This document shows, in pieces, positions 41,373-50,576 of a stretch of DNA of 64,000 nt. Each line of letters begins with the position of its first letter. The stretch's first letter is position 1. Under the pieces are notes generated by a model. It was given only the letters and a program-made list of their open reading frames with translations. It had not been told where the DNA came from and did no database searches. The position numbers were made by a program, and so were the translations under genes. This DNA comes from Mycobacterium paraterrae (lineage in GTDB: Bacteria > Actinomycetota > Actinomycetes > Mycobacteriales > Mycobacteriaceae). The DNA lies in contig NZ_CP092488.2 in assembly GCF_022430545.2 (NCBI RefSeq), positions 372,001-436,000 on the forward strand. Reading direction: 5' to 3'.

Positions 41373-42763
41373 GGCAGCAGGCCCTTGCCGTCTATCGCTT
41401 TGCGCACCTGCAGCGCGAGCTCGTCGGCCGTCCGCTGCGGCTCGATCCGACTGATCGGGGCCACCGTCGCGGCGATCCGAGTCGACACCGCCTGGTAGGC
41501 CGGCGTCGCGATGCGCATCGCGGGGTCGGCGAGCTGGCGGCGGATGATGTCGTACATCGGGTACTTGGCCTGGAACTGCGGATCCGAATACACCGACGTG
41601 CGCACCGCAGGCAGGCCTCCGTCGAGCGAGACGACCTTCTGGTTGGCTGGGCTGCGCAGACACCGGATGGCTTGGTACGCCTCGGCTTTGTGCCGGCTCG
41701 TCGCACCCACCGCGAGGTTCAAGCCACCGATAGTCACCTTGGCCGGCTGTCCCGGGTGCACGCTCGGATAGGGCGCAAAGCCGAAAACGCTTCTGCTGGC
41801 CTCATATGCCGCACGGAACTGTTGCCCGGTGGGCGTGAACGAGCCGACACCGTTGATGCTGCCGGTCAAGTCCGGCCGGCGGTTCAGCGGAAGAAACGGC
41901 ACCCCGCCCTTGACCGCGTTCTCCAGCATGGAGGCCAGCACATACGGCCAGTTGACCTCGAGCGCGGATTTGCCCTGCTCGAACGCCAACCGCGCGGTGC
42001 CCGCGTCGCTGCGGGTGACCGACGGGTCGGCGCCCGGCGCAGTGGCCACCGACTTCATGATCTGCAGCGCTGCGACAGTGGCCGCCCGGTGCTCGGCGGT
42101 GTCGGTGAGCGTGACCGTCCGGCCGTCGTCCGAAAGCACATGTCCCCCAGCGCTTTCCAGCAGCGTATTGAACCACACAACCACGGCCTCGTTCTGGTTG
42201 GCCTGCACACCGATCCAGCTGGGCTCACCGGCGGCGTGTAACCGCGCGGCCTCCCCGATCATCGCGGCCCACGTCGTCGGCGGCTCCCGCATTAAATCTG
42301 GCCGATACCACAGTAATTGGGTATTGGCGGCAACCGGTGCGCCGTAGAGCCGGTGGCGCCATGTCGCGGTGGACAACGGGCCGGCCAACGTGTCGGCGGC
42401 GGCGTCGGCCTCGGCGCGGTGCGCCGGGTCGTCGGACAGCGGCAGCACCCAGCCGGCCTCGGCGAACTCCGCCGTCCAGATCACGTCCATTGCAATGATG
42501 TCGACGCTGTGGTCGTCGGCGCTCAGCCTGCGGGCCAGCTGGATGCGCTGGTCGTCCGTCGAACGCGGCAAGCTGGACTGCCGGACGGTGAACCGGCCAC
42601 CGAACTCCTCCGAGCAGCGCCTCGCCAGCGCGGCGAACGTCCCGGCGTCGCCGGCCGGGGTGTACAAGCCGATGGCTCGGCCGTCGTCGCGGGTACCGCA
42701 ACCGGACAGCGCCGACACAGCGGTCAACACCGCCGCGGCGATTGCGGCCAACCGGCGACGCAC
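41369..42763 (-). CDS. lpqY: LpqY, trehalose-binding lipoprotein
   Basis: A 464-residue extracytoplasmic solute-binding lipoprotein with signal peptide and lipobox LSGC (Cys near 22). It has the cluster B sugar-binding fold with characteristic segments GLYTPAGDAGTFAALARRC and MDVIWTAEFAEAGW. In Mtb it captures trehalose for SugABC; the adjoining sugABC genes support the same role. It starts 3 bp after the stop of the preceding membrane-protein gene, so all five or six genes probably form one operon. Confidence 0.96.
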   Translation of the reverse strand: MRRRLAAIAAAVLTAVSALSGCGTRDDGRAIGLYTPAGDAGTFAALARRCSEEFGGRFTVRQSSLPRSTDDQRIQLARRLSADDHSVDIIAMDVIWTAEFAEAGWVLPLSDDPAHRAEADAAADTLAGPLSTATWRHRLYGAPVAANTQLLWYRPDLMREPPTTWAAMIGEAARLHAAGEPSWIGVQANQNEAVVVWFNTLLESAGGHVLSDDGRTVTLTDTAEHRAATVAALQIMKSVATAPGADPSVTRSDAGTARLAFEQGKSALEVNWPYVLASMLENAVKGGVPFLPLNRRPDLTGSINGVGSFTPTGQQFRAAYEASRSVFGFAPYPSVHPGQPAKVTIGGLNLAVGATSRHKAEAYQAIRCLRSPANQKVVSLDGGLPAVRTSVYSDPQFQAKYPMYDIIRRQLADPAMRIATPAYQAVSTRIAATVAPISRIEPQRTADELALQVRKAIDGKGLLP

Positions 42764-42766
42764 GAC

Positions 42767-43306
42767 TCAGATGGCCAAGCGGGCCAGCAGATCCCGGGCC
42801 TGCTCGGCGTTCTGCGGGTCGCAGAGAACGTCGTAGCGGCCGGCCACCAGTTGCAGCGTCGAGCTGAAATCCCGGGTGCCGCGGGCCATCGAGTAGGGAA
42901 TCGCGGAGGTGATCAGCCCGAAGAACACACCGGCGACCAGCCCGGTGGTCAGCGCCTCCAACGGGTGTGGGCTGGAGAACAGCAGGCTGAGCATCAGCCC
43001 GACGAACAGGCCCAGCCAGGCCCCGCTGATCACGCCGCCGCCCAGGACCTTCGGCCATGTCAGCCGCCCGGTTACCCGCTCCACCTGCATCAGGTCGACG
43101 CCCACGATGGTCACCTGCTGCACCGGGAACTCTTGGTCGGACAAGTAATCGACGGCTCGCTGCGCCTCAGCGTAGGTCGGGTAGGACCCGACCGGCCAGC
43201 CTTTGGGTGGAGTCGGCAGTCCGGGAGCACGGCGGCTCCCGCTCGGAGTGCCGGGCGTGGCACCGGGAACCTGTCCTGGCTGAAACGGGCTGCTCATGGA
43301 AGCCAT
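42767..43306 (-). CDS. Conserved membrane protein with general stress protein 17M-like domain (Rv1234-like)
   Basis: A 179-residue protein with a proline-rich N-terminus, a small alpha/beta domain (about 37-80, GWPVGSYPTYAEAQRAVDYL), then two hydrophobic segments (about 90-140), and a C-terminal YDVLCDPQNAEQARDLL. This layout is that of YflT/general stress protein 17M-like membrane proteins. It is the first gene before lpqY and matches Mtb Rv1234. Start may be ATG 43306 or ATG 43297; neither has a strong ribosome site. Function is unknown. Confidence 0.85.
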   Translation of the reverse strand: MASMSSPFQPGQVPGATPGTPSGSRRAPGLPTPPKGWPVGSYPTYAEAQRAVDYLSDQEFPVQQVTIVGVDLMQVERVTGRLTWPKVLGGGVISGAWLGLFVGLMLSLLFSSPHPLEALTTGLVAGVFFGLITSAIPYSMARGTRDFSSTLQLVAGRYDVLCDPQNAEQARDLLARLAI

Positions 43307-43407
43307 TGTGCCCGCTTCGGCGTATCGAGTCTGCGCCCATGGCGCGGAAGTGCGACGAGATGACGCCCTGTACGCAGGATCGACGTCATCGCGGCTAGGT
43401 TGAACGC

Positions 43408-43917
43408 ATGACAGCTCCGGGCGGCGGTGAGCCCTACCGCGATCAACCGGGTCCCTGGCAGCCGTACCAGCCCCCGCCAGTCGATCCGCAGGCCCCGCTG
43501 AACTACCCGGACTACCCCTACCCGCCTCCGCCTCCGTACTGGCCCGGCGGACAGGGCGGCCCGCCGACGCCGTACCCGCCCTACGGCCCGCCGCCTTACC
43601 CCGGGCCCTATGACCCCTACCAGGGATATCCGTCGCAACAGACCAACAGCCTGGCCGTGGCCTCGCTGGTCACGTCGATCGCCGGGGTCGTCTTCGGGAT
43701 CCCGCTGGCCATCTTCTGCTTCTTGGGTTGGCTGATTCCCGTCATCGGCGCCGTGCTGGGCGGTATCGCCCTGAGCCAGATCAAGCAGACCGGCCAGCAG
43801 GGCCGCGGGATGGCCATCGCCGGAATTGCGATCGGGGGTGCCACGACAGCGCTGATCGTGCTGGGGATGATGATCTTCGCCGCCGCGATGTTCCACTCGC
43901 CGATGTTCACCCGCTAA
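43408..43917 (+). CDS. DUF4190 proline-rich membrane protein (Rv1233c-like)
   Basis: A 169-residue protein. The first 75 residues are rich in Pro, Tyr and Gly (repeats such as YPPYGPPPYPG). Two membrane helices follow (about 80-110 and 130-160) with the DUF4190 pattern NSLAVASLVTSIAGVV and GMAIAGIAIGG. It is likely an inner-membrane protein with a disordered cytoplasmic or cell-wall tail; the role is unknown. Its end overlaps the CitE-like gene end by 4 bp on the opposite strand. Confidence 0.87.
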   Translation: MTAPGGGEPYRDQPGPWQPYQPPPVDPQAPLNYPDYPYPPPPPYWPGGQGGPPTPYPPYGPPPYPGPYDPYQGYPSQQTNSLAVASLVTSIAGVVFGIPLAIFCFLGWLIPVIGAVLGGIALSQIKQTGQQGRGMAIAGIAIGGATTALIVLGMMIFAAAMFHSPMFTR

Positions 43918-44885
43918 CCGGTCGGCGGCTCGAACCTTTCGCCCCGGCGCTCCATGCCCGCCGCCCGTCCTTTCGCGGCGACCACCAGAGCCATCTTGCG
44001 ACTGGCCTCGTCAAGCATCTCGTCACCGAGCATCACCGCACCGCGTGCACCACCGGCCGCGGAGGTGTGCCACTCGTAGGCCTCCAGGATCAGTTCCGCG
44101 TGATCGTAATCGGCCTGACGGGGGCTGAAGATTTCGTTGCCGGCGGCGATTTGGTCCGGATGCAACACCCACTTGCCGTCGTAGCCCAGCGCCGCCGACC
44201 GCCCGGCCACCCGCCGAAACGCTTCGGTGTCACGCACTTTCAGGTATGGCCCGTCGATGGCCGCCTTCCCGTGTGCGCGGGCGGCGATCAAAATCGTCAT
44301 CAGCACGTGGTGATAGGCGTCGCCCTCGGTATAGCCCTCGGGCTGCTCCCCGACCACCAGCGTGCGGGTGTTCAGGCTGGCCATCAGGTCGGCCGGGCCG
44401 AGCACCAGCGCGTGCACCCGTGGCACCGCGGCGATCGCATTGATGTTGGTAAGCCCCTGCGCGTCCTCGATCTGCGCGTCGATGCCGATTTCACCGACCG
44501 GCAGCCCGTGGATCGTCTCCAGTTGGGTCAGCAACAGGTCGAGCGCTTGAACGTGCGACACGTCAGACACTTTCGGCAGCACCACCACGTCCAGCTTCGC
44601 GTCAGGCGCCGCGCCGACGGCGGAGACCACCTCGATGAGGTCGGCGTGCGTCCACGGCGTGGTCCAATCGTTGACGCGCACCCCGCGCAGCTGCCCGGCC
44701 CAGCCGGGCGCGGCCAGCGCGGCGGCCACCCGGCCGCGGGCGTCGGCCTTGGCGTCGGGAGCGACGGCGTCCTCCAGATCGAGAAACACCTCGTCGGCGG
44801 GAAGGCCCTTGGACTTGTCGATCATCTTCTGGCTGCTGCCCGGCACAGACAGGCAGGTGCGACGGGGCCGGTACGCGTTGTTCAC
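43914..44885 (-). CDS. CitE-like HpcH/HpaI family CoA-ester lyase
   Basis: A 323-residue TIM-barrel lyase with LSVPGSSQKMIDKS, the metal-binding region FLDLEDAV, arginine in VRVNDWTTPW, and a second acidic motif IDAQIEDAQGL. It resembles beta-methylmalyl-CoA/L-malyl-CoA lyases more than the short CitE subunit. It would cleave or form a 3-hydroxyacyl-CoA; the substrate is not certain. It has no citF or citD neighbours. I do not recall it at this place in Mtb, so it may be an insertion here or a loss there. Confidence 0.87.
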   Translation of the reverse strand: MNNAYRPRRTCLSVPGSSQKMIDKSKGLPADEVFLDLEDAVAPDAKADARGRVAAALAAPGWAGQLRGVRVNDWTTPWTHADLIEVVSAVGAAPDAKLDVVVLPKVSDVSHVQALDLLLTQLETIHGLPVGEIGIDAQIEDAQGLTNINAIAAVPRVHALVLGPADLMASLNTRTLVVGEQPEGYTEGDAYHHVLMTILIAARAHGKAAIDGPYLKVRDTEAFRRVAGRSAALGYDGKWVLHPDQIAAGNEIFSPRQADYDHAELILEAYEWHTSAAGGARGAVMLGDEMLDEASRKMALVVAAKGRAAGMERRGERFEPPTG

Positions 44886-44908
44886 ACCCCACTCCTACCC
44901 TTTGAACT

Positions 44909-46204
44909 ATGGCCTCGATCAACAGGGTGTACGCCGCGCGGCTGGCGCGAATGCAGGTCCTGGGCCCGATGGGCGAGGCCCTCGGGCGAGTCCGCGACGT
45001 CGTGGTCAGCATCAGCATCGTTCGCCAGCAACCGCGTGTTCTCGGACTCGTCGTCGAAATGGCTTCGCGCCGACGGATTTTCGTACCCATCCTGCGCGTC
45101 TCCGCGATCGAGCCCAACGCGGTGACGCTGAACACCAACAACGTCTCGATGCTGCGGTTCGAGCAGCGGCCCGGGGAGGTGCTCGTGCTCGGCCAGATCA
45201 TCGACACCAAGGTGCGGGTGAGCGACCCTGAACTTCCCGAGCTGGCCGGCATCGACGTCGTCGTCACCGACCTGGGCCTCGAGCAGGCCCGGACCCGCGA
45301 CTGGATGGTCACCCGGGTGTCGGTGCGGGTGCCCCGGCGGCTCGGCCGGCGCAGCAGCAGCCACATCGTCAACTGGCGCAACGTGCAGGGGCTGACGCCG
45401 TCGGCACTGGCCATGCCGGGTCAAGCGGTCGCGCAGCTGCTGCACCAGTTCGAGAAGTGGCGTCCGATCGAGGTGGCCGACGCCGTTCGGGAACTGCCGC
45501 CCAAACGGCGATACGAGGTGATTGCCGCCCTCGACAACGACCGGCTGGCCGACATCCTTCAGGAGCTGCCGGAAGACGAGCAGACCGAGCTGCTGATGCA
45601 GCTGGGTGACGAGCGCGCGGCCGACGTGCTCGAGGAGATGGATCCCGACGACGCCGCCGACCTGCTCGGAACCATGACCCCGACGCTGGCCGAACGACTG
45701 CTGCGGCAGATGGACCCCGAGGATTCCGACCCGGTGCGACGGCTGTTGAAGCACTCCCCGGACACCGCGGGCGGTCTGATGACACCAGAGCCGGTGGTGC
45801 TGACACCGGACACCTCGGTCGCCGAGGCGCTGGCCCGGGTTCGCGATCCCGACCTGACACCGGCGCTCTCGTCGCTGGTGCTGGTGGTCCGCCCACCGAC
45901 TGCCACCCCGACCGGCCAGTACCTGGGCTGTGTGACGTTGCAGCGACTGCTGCGCGAACCCCCGTCGATGCTGGTCGGCGGAATCGTCGACGCGGACCTG
46001 CCGTGGCTGGAGCCAGACACCTCGCTGGCAGTGCTGACCCGCTATTTTGCCGCCTACAACCTGGTCTGCGGGCCGGTGGTCGATGCGCAGCACCATCTGC
46101 TCGGGGCGGTGACGGTCGACGACGTCCTCGACCATCTGCTGCCGCACGACTGGCGCGACACCACCGAAGACCCCGTGCTGGACGCGGCCGGAGACCGGTC
46201 GTGA
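44909..46204 (+). CDS. MgtE N-domain plus CBS protein lacking the channel (Rv1232c-like)
   Basis: A 431-residue soluble protein. Residues 1-150 form a PRC-barrel-like region, residues 170-290 form the MgtE intracellular N-domain (repeated short helices such as LADILQELPEDEQTELLMQL), and residues 290-415 are paired CBS domains (MTPEPVVL, VDDVLDHL). The membrane channel of MgtE is absent. It may sense Mg2+ or nucleotides and regulate another transporter. It starts just after the divergent CitE-like gene and overlaps the DUF1003 gene by GTGA. Confidence 0.88.
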   Translation: MASINRVYAARLARMQVLGPMGEALGRVRDVVVSISIVRQQPRVLGLVVEMASRRRIFVPILRVSAIEPNAVTLNTNNVSMLRFEQRPGEVLVLGQIIDTKVRVSDPELPELAGIDVVVTDLGLEQARTRDWMVTRVSVRVPRRLGRRSSSHIVNWRNVQGLTPSALAMPGQAVAQLLHQFEKWRPIEVADAVRELPPKRRYEVIAALDNDRLADILQELPEDEQTELLMQLGDERAADVLEEMDPDDAADLLGTMTPTLAERLLRQMDPEDSDPVRRLLKHSPDTAGGLMTPEPVVLTPDTSVAEALARVRDPDLTPALSSLVLVVRPPTATPTGQYLGCVTLQRLLREPPSMLVGGIVDADLPWLEPDTSLAVLTRYFAAYNLVCGPVVDAQHHLLGAVTVDDVLDHLLPHDWRDTTEDPVLDAAGDRS

Positions 46205-46734
46205 GCAAGTCGCCGCCGCGGTCGCGGCTCTACACCCCACGCATCTCCCGGCTGCCGTCCCCGCGGCTGGACTCCGAGGCTGTCGGCAACTTCACCGAGG
46301 CGATCGCCCGATTCTTCGGAACCGGCAGCTACCTGCTGATCCAGACCATCGTGGTGACGGTCTGGATCATGCTGAACGTCTTCGCCGTCGGGATGCGGTG
46401 GGATCCCTACCCCTTCATCTTGCTCAACCTGGCGTTTTCCACACAGGCCGCCTACGCAGCGCCGCTGATTCTGCTGGCCCAGAACCGCCAGGAGAACCGC
46501 GACCGGGTGGCGCTCGAACAAGACCGACGACGCGCCGAGGAGACCAAGGCCGACACCGAATACCTGGCCCGCGAGCTGGCGGCGCTGCGACTGGCGATCG
46601 GTGACGTCGCGAAGACGCGCGAACACCTGCGGCGCGAGCTCGAAGATCTGCACGAGCTGATACAAGCCCGGTTCGGCGGATCGTCCCCGACCGACGCCGA
46701 CGAGGTCGACTCACACGCCGCTTCCTCTACTTGA
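46201..46734 (+). CDS. DUF1003 membrane protein (Rv1231c-like)
   Basis: A 177-residue protein with two membrane helices (about 45-65 and 75-95) and a charged coiled-coil C-terminus (about 100-160, rich in Glu and Arg). The DUF1003 signature is seen in ARFFGTGSYLLIQT and DPYPFILLNLAFS. The GTG start overlaps the previous stop (GTGA), indicating coupling with the MgtE-N/CBS protein. The two may form a Mg2+-related membrane unit; that is an inference from coupling only. Confidence 0.88.
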   Translation: MSKSPPRSRLYTPRISRLPSPRLDSEAVGNFTEAIARFFGTGSYLLIQTIVVTVWIMLNVFAVGMRWDPYPFILLNLAFSTQAAYAAPLILLAQNRQENRDRVALEQDRRRAEETKADTEYLARELAALRLAIGDVAKTREHLRRELEDLHELIQARFGGSSPTDADEVDSHAASST

Positions 46735-46880
46735 CACAGCGTCCCGAACACGGCGTTTTCACAGGTAATGAGTCCGCCATTGTTGTCACTGGAGTCACCA
46801 GCGTTATGTATGGTGACGTAGTTCACGAGGCTCACGCGGAAATCGCGGGCCCCACAACGCTCGAGGACTAGGCAGGTCGA

Positions 46881-48410
46881 GTGCGGGTAGGGGAACGCTC
46901 GGGCGTACGTCCAGCCCTTGCAACGATGCGGCAGCGGGCACTGCGCGCGCCTAAAGCTCCGAAAATGCCTGCGGCGCTTGCCAATACAGCGTCGTCGGTA
47001 CGCGATGCGGCCACTCGTGCGGCGCAGGCCGCGAGGATTCCCGTCGTGCTGGCCGCGATCGCCGCGACCTCGCAATCGGTCGGGACCACCGTCCAGCAAA
47101 CCCTGACGCGCACCGGTAAGTCGCCGGCGTTCGGAATGGTGATGATCGCCTGCCTGATCTATCCCAGCGTCGACGGCGCCGGCACGCCGCCGTTTCCCCT
47201 GGCCAAGTCGACAGTGCACGACGCCGCGATCACCCCGGTTGCCGCCGTCGCACGCGCCTCCACCGACCCGACGGGTCCGCTGGTGGTCGCCGTCGAGCGC
47301 GCGAAAACCGGTTTCCACATCGCCGAGGCCGCCGCATCCGCCCCGCCGCCGACCCTCGTCGTGAACAGCCCTGGGGCACTGGGCATCCCCGCGGTGGCGT
47401 TGACCGCGTACCGCAATGCCGAGCGGATGATGGCCGCGTCCGATCCGGCCTGCGGCATCAGCTGGAATCTGCTCGCTGGCATCGGCCGCATCGAATCGGG
47501 CCACGCCAGCAACGGCGCGACGGATGCGCGCGGCACCGCGGTCCGGCCGATTTACGGGCCAACCCTGGACGGCACGCTGCCCGGCAACGAAGTAGTCGTG
47601 CAGAGCGCCGCCCCCGGGCGCGTCAGCTACGCCCGCGCAATGGGCCCGATGCAGTTCCTGCCCGGCACGTGGGCCCATTACGCCTCCGACGGGGACGGCG
47701 ACGGCGTCGCCGATCCGCAGAACCTCTACGACTCGACCCTGGCCGCCGCGCGGTACCTGTGCAGCGGCAACCTGAACCTGCGCGACCAGTCGCAGGTGTT
47801 GTCGGCGATCCTGCGCTACAACAACTCGATGCCGTATGCCCAGAACGTGCTGGGCTGGGCCGCGGCCTACGCCACCGGCGTCATCCCGGTCGACCTGCCT
47901 CCGATCACCGGGCCGCCGCCGCCACTCGGCGACGCCCACCTGGAGAGCGCCGCGGAAGGTCTCGGCCCCAACCTGCCGCTGAACATGCACGGCCTGTCGA
48001 CAGCCGACCCGATGGGGCGCACGCCGTTGATCGACCTCAGTGGCACACCCAGCACCGGGCAGCCGTGGTCGGCGCAAGGACCGACGGGCTACAACCCCTC
48101 TTGCACGGTGATCTGCATCGGCGACCAGGGCCCGGGCCCGCTGCAGAGTTTCAACACCCCACCGCCGAACGCGCTCGCGCCGCAGGGTCCTCCCGGCCTG
48201 ACGCCACCGCAGTCCGCGCCGGCCTTCCTGCCCCCGCAGGCGGCCCCGCCCCCCTTTGCGATACCGCCAGCGATGGCGCAGCCGCTGGTGCCACCGCCGG
48301 TCATGCAACCACCCGCTCCGCCGGCCCTCCCGCCACCCGCTGCCGCACCGGCCCCCGCGCCCGCGCCGGTGGGCCCGCCGCCAGGCCCGCAGCAGGCTCC
48401 CCCGGCCTGA
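46881..48410 (+). CDS. Lytic murein transglycosylase-like secreted protein (Rv1230c-like)
   Basis: A 509-residue protein with an N-terminal basic segment and one membrane helix (about 83-100). A transglycosylase SLT_2/MltB-like domain follows (about 165-345) with catalytic Glu in IGRIESGHA and AMGPMQFLPGTWAHYASDGDGDG. The C-terminal 120 residues are Pro-, Ala- and Gly-rich. It probably cleaves peptidoglycan glycan strands at the cell wall. The start is a GTG at 46881; later starts are possible. It precedes mrp by about 160 bp. Confidence 0.88.
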   Translation: MRVGERSGVRPALATMRQRALRAPKAPKMPAALANTASSVRDAATRAAQAARIPVVLAAIAATSQSVGTTVQQTLTRTGKSPAFGMVMIACLIYPSVDGAGTPPFPLAKSTVHDAAITPVAAVARASTDPTGPLVVAVERAKTGFHIAEAAASAPPPTLVVNSPGALGIPAVALTAYRNAERMMAASDPACGISWNLLAGIGRIESGHASNGATDARGTAVRPIYGPTLDGTLPGNEVVVQSAAPGRVSYARAMGPMQFLPGTWAHYASDGDGDGVADPQNLYDSTLAAARYLCSGNLNLRDQSQVLSAILRYNNSMPYAQNVLGWAAAYATGVIPVDLPPITGPPPPLGDAHLESAAEGLGPNLPLNMHGLSTADPMGRTPLIDLSGTPSTGQPWSAQGPTGYNPSCTVICIGDQGPGPLQSFNTPPPNALAPQGPPGLTPPQSAPAFLPPQAAPPPFAIPPAMAQPLVPPPVMQPPAPPALPPPAAAPAPAPAPVGPPPGPQQAPPA

Positions 48411-48574
48411 CCCTTCGCGCCGAATGCGCGCGTCATGGAGGCGAAAGCCGCCGACGGCCGCCGTGACCTACACACTCGACGTCAAGACCGCTCCCGTCGC
48501 CGGCTCGGCCCCACAGTGCCGCTCCTCACCGGGCCGAGATGGCCCGCATCGTCGCGGCACTAGACTCGGCGGTG

Positions 48575-49705
48575 ATGTCCGATCCGACTGCAGACGTACG
48601 CGCCGCGCTGGCGAAGGTAATCGATCCTGAACTGCGCCGTCCCATCACCGAACTCGGGATGGTCAAAGGTATCGAGGTGAGCCCCCGCGGCGACGTTCAC
48701 GTCGAGATCTACCTGACCACCGCCGCGTGCCCCAAGAAGACCGAGATCAGCGACCGGGTGCGTCAGGCCGTCGCCGACGTGCCCGGCACCGGCGCCGTTC
48801 AAGTCAGCCTCGACGTGATGAACGACGAGCAGCGCACCGAATTGCGCAAGCAGCTGCGCGGCGATTCGCGAGAGCCGGTCATCCCGTTCGCCCAGCCAGG
48901 ATCGCTGACCCGGGTGTATGCCATCGCGTCCGGCAAGGGCGGCGTCGGGAAGTCGACGGTGACGGTCAACCTGGCGGCGGCGATGGCCGCGCGCGGAATG
49001 TCGGTCGGCCTGCTCGACGCCGACATCCACGGTCACTCGATTCCGCGGATGATGGGCACCACCGACCGGCCGACCCAGGTCGAGTCGATGATCCTGCCGC
49101 CGATCGCGCACGAGGTGAAGGTGATCTCGATAGCGCAGTTCACTCAGGAGAACACCCCGGTGGTGTGGCGCGGGCCGATGCTGCACCGGGCGCTGCAGCA
49201 GTTCCTGGCCGACGTCTACTGGGGTGACCTCGATGTGTTGCTCCTCGACCTGCCCCCGGGCACCGGCGATATCGCGATCTCGGTCGCCCAGCTGATCCCG
49301 AACGCAGAGATCATCGTCGTCACGACACCGCAAAACGCCGCGGCCGAGGTGGCCGAACGGGCCGGCAGCATCGCCCTGCAGACCAAGCAGCGCGTGGTCG
49401 GCGTGGTGGAGAACATGTCGGGCCTGCGGCTGCCGGACGGCACGATGATGCAGGTGTTCGGCGAGGGCGGCGGCGCCCAGGTCGCCGAACGACTGAGCCG
49501 CGTCATGGGCGCCGACGTCCCACTGCTGGGCCAGATTCCGCTGGACCCTGCCCTCGTCGCGGCGGGCGACGCCGGGGTGCCGGTGGTGCTCAGTGCGCCC
49601 GACTCACCGGTCGGCAAGGAGCTGCAGAACGTGGCCGACGCCCTGTCGGCCCGCCGCCGCGGATTGGCCGGCATGTCACTGGGATTGGACACCAGCCGGC
49701 GCTGA
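48575..49705 (+). CDS. mrp: Mrp, P-loop Fe-S cluster carrier ATPase
   Basis: A 376-residue MRP/NBP35 ATPase. The N-terminal MIP18-like domain (about 1-90) has ITELGMVKGI. The deviant Walker A is GKGGVGKST (near 120), followed by LDADIHGHS and DLPPGTGD. It carries or inserts Fe-S clusters. The CxxC pair of some homologues is absent, as recalled for Mtb Mrp. The ATG at 48575 fits the Mtb length better than ATG 48539 upstream. Confidence 0.94.
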   Translation: MSDPTADVRAALAKVIDPELRRPITELGMVKGIEVSPRGDVHVEIYLTTAACPKKTEISDRVRQAVADVPGTGAVQVSLDVMNDEQRTELRKQLRGDSREPVIPFAQPGSLTRVYAIASGKGGVGKSTVTVNLAAAMAARGMSVGLLDADIHGHSIPRMMGTTDRPTQVESMILPPIAHEVKVISIAQFTQENTPVVWRGPMLHRALQQFLADVYWGDLDVLLLDLPPGTGDIAISVAQLIPNAEIIVVTTPQNAAAEVAERAGSIALQTKQRVVGVVENMSGLRLPDGTMMQVFGEGGGAQVAERLSRVMGADVPLLGQIPLDPALVAAGDAGVPVVLSAPDSPVGKELQNVADALSARRRGLAGMSLGLDTSRR

Positions 49706-49727
49706 GAGCCACCGTTACGGTGTAGGG

Positions 49728-50408
49728 ATGCCGACCCTCTCGCGACGGGCTTCCAGGCTCACCGCCCTGGGCTTGATCACTCTCTCCGCTAGCGCGTGCG
49801 GCGGAACGCAGGCGTCCCAGCCATCGGGTTCAACCACCGGCCCGGCGGTGGACTACGACATCGCCCGAGTCAACAACATCAAGGGCGACTTTCCCGCCGG
49901 CTTCACGGCGGCTCCGGAGGCCCCGATCACGTTGACCCGGGACGATATCGACAACGCAAGGGTCATCCCGTTCACCAAAGCCGTTTACGCCCCGCCGCAA
50001 TGCCGAGCGCTCGTCATCCCGACCTATGTCGAGCCGGTGGTAGGCGCCCAGGCCGCGATACTGAGCGCGGAAGGCGAACGAGGCGAAATCTTCGTCGCCG
50101 CAATGCGATTGCCGCATCCGGTCGAAGTCAGCCCGCCGCCACCTGGCTGCGGTCACGTCGCGATGTCGGGATCTGAAGAATCGTCCGGGACAGCCGAAGC
50201 CGTTCCCGCACCTCAGATTGAGGGCGTCACGACCACGGGTGTGAGGCTGAAGCCCGCCGCCGACAGCTCACCCGGCGGGTACGTTTTCACGGCTGCGCTT
50301 TCCGACCAGACGTCGGTCGCCGTTATGGGTGGCACCGAGACCGATCTCCACCCTCAGCAGCTGTTGTCGGATCTGCTGGTGAAAGCCGTCGCCGCTGTGC
50401 GTGGTTAG
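49728..50408 (+). CDS. lpqX: LpqX-like lipoprotein (DUF5642)
   Basis: A 226-residue secreted lipoprotein with signal peptide and lipobox-like SASAC (Cys near 24). The mature part has ARVNNIKGDFPAGFTA and two Cys residues that may pair (near 88 and 143). Function is unknown; the position next to mrp fits Mtb LpqX. The ATG at 49728 has AGGG just upstream. Its stop is 6 bp before a 54-bp tandem repeat. Confidence 0.85.
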   Translation: MPTLSRRASRLTALGLITLSASACGGTQASQPSGSTTGPAVDYDIARVNNIKGDFPAGFTAAPEAPITLTRDDIDNARVIPFTKAVYAPPQCRALVIPTYVEPVVGAQAAILSAEGERGEIFVAAMRLPHPVEVSPPPPGCGHVAMSGSEESSGTAEAVPAPQIEGVTTTGVRLKPAADSSPGGYVFTAALSDQTSVAVMGGTETDLHPQQLLSDLLVKAVAAVRG

Positions 50409-50414
50409 AGCTCA

Positions 50415-50576
50415 GGTGGCGGTGTCCGGCTCCTCCTCATCGCAGCGCTCTGCATCGTCGCCGGACTAGGTGGCGGTGTCCGGCTCCTCCTCATCGCAGC
50501 GCTCTGCATCGTCGCCGGACTAGGTGGCGGTGTCCGGCTCCTCCTCATCGCAGCGCTCTGCATCGTCGCCGGACTA
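50415..50576. repeat. Tandem repeat, three copies of a 54-bp unit (VNTR)
   Basis: Copies lie at 50415-50468, 50469-50522 and 50523-50576 and look identical; a few bases of a fourth begin at 50577. Each unit holds a TCCGGC/GCCGGA inverted repeat and a GCAG/CTGC hairpin. On the minus strand every unit ends in GCCACCTAG, and the first of these encountered is the tatB stop codon. It lies between converging lpqX and tatB and resembles MIRU-type loci in unit length and setting. Confidence 0.92.

Noticed and set aside
50415..50576. CRISPR-like appearance of the 54-bp repeats
   Set aside because: Head-to-tail copies without spacers; a VNTR.
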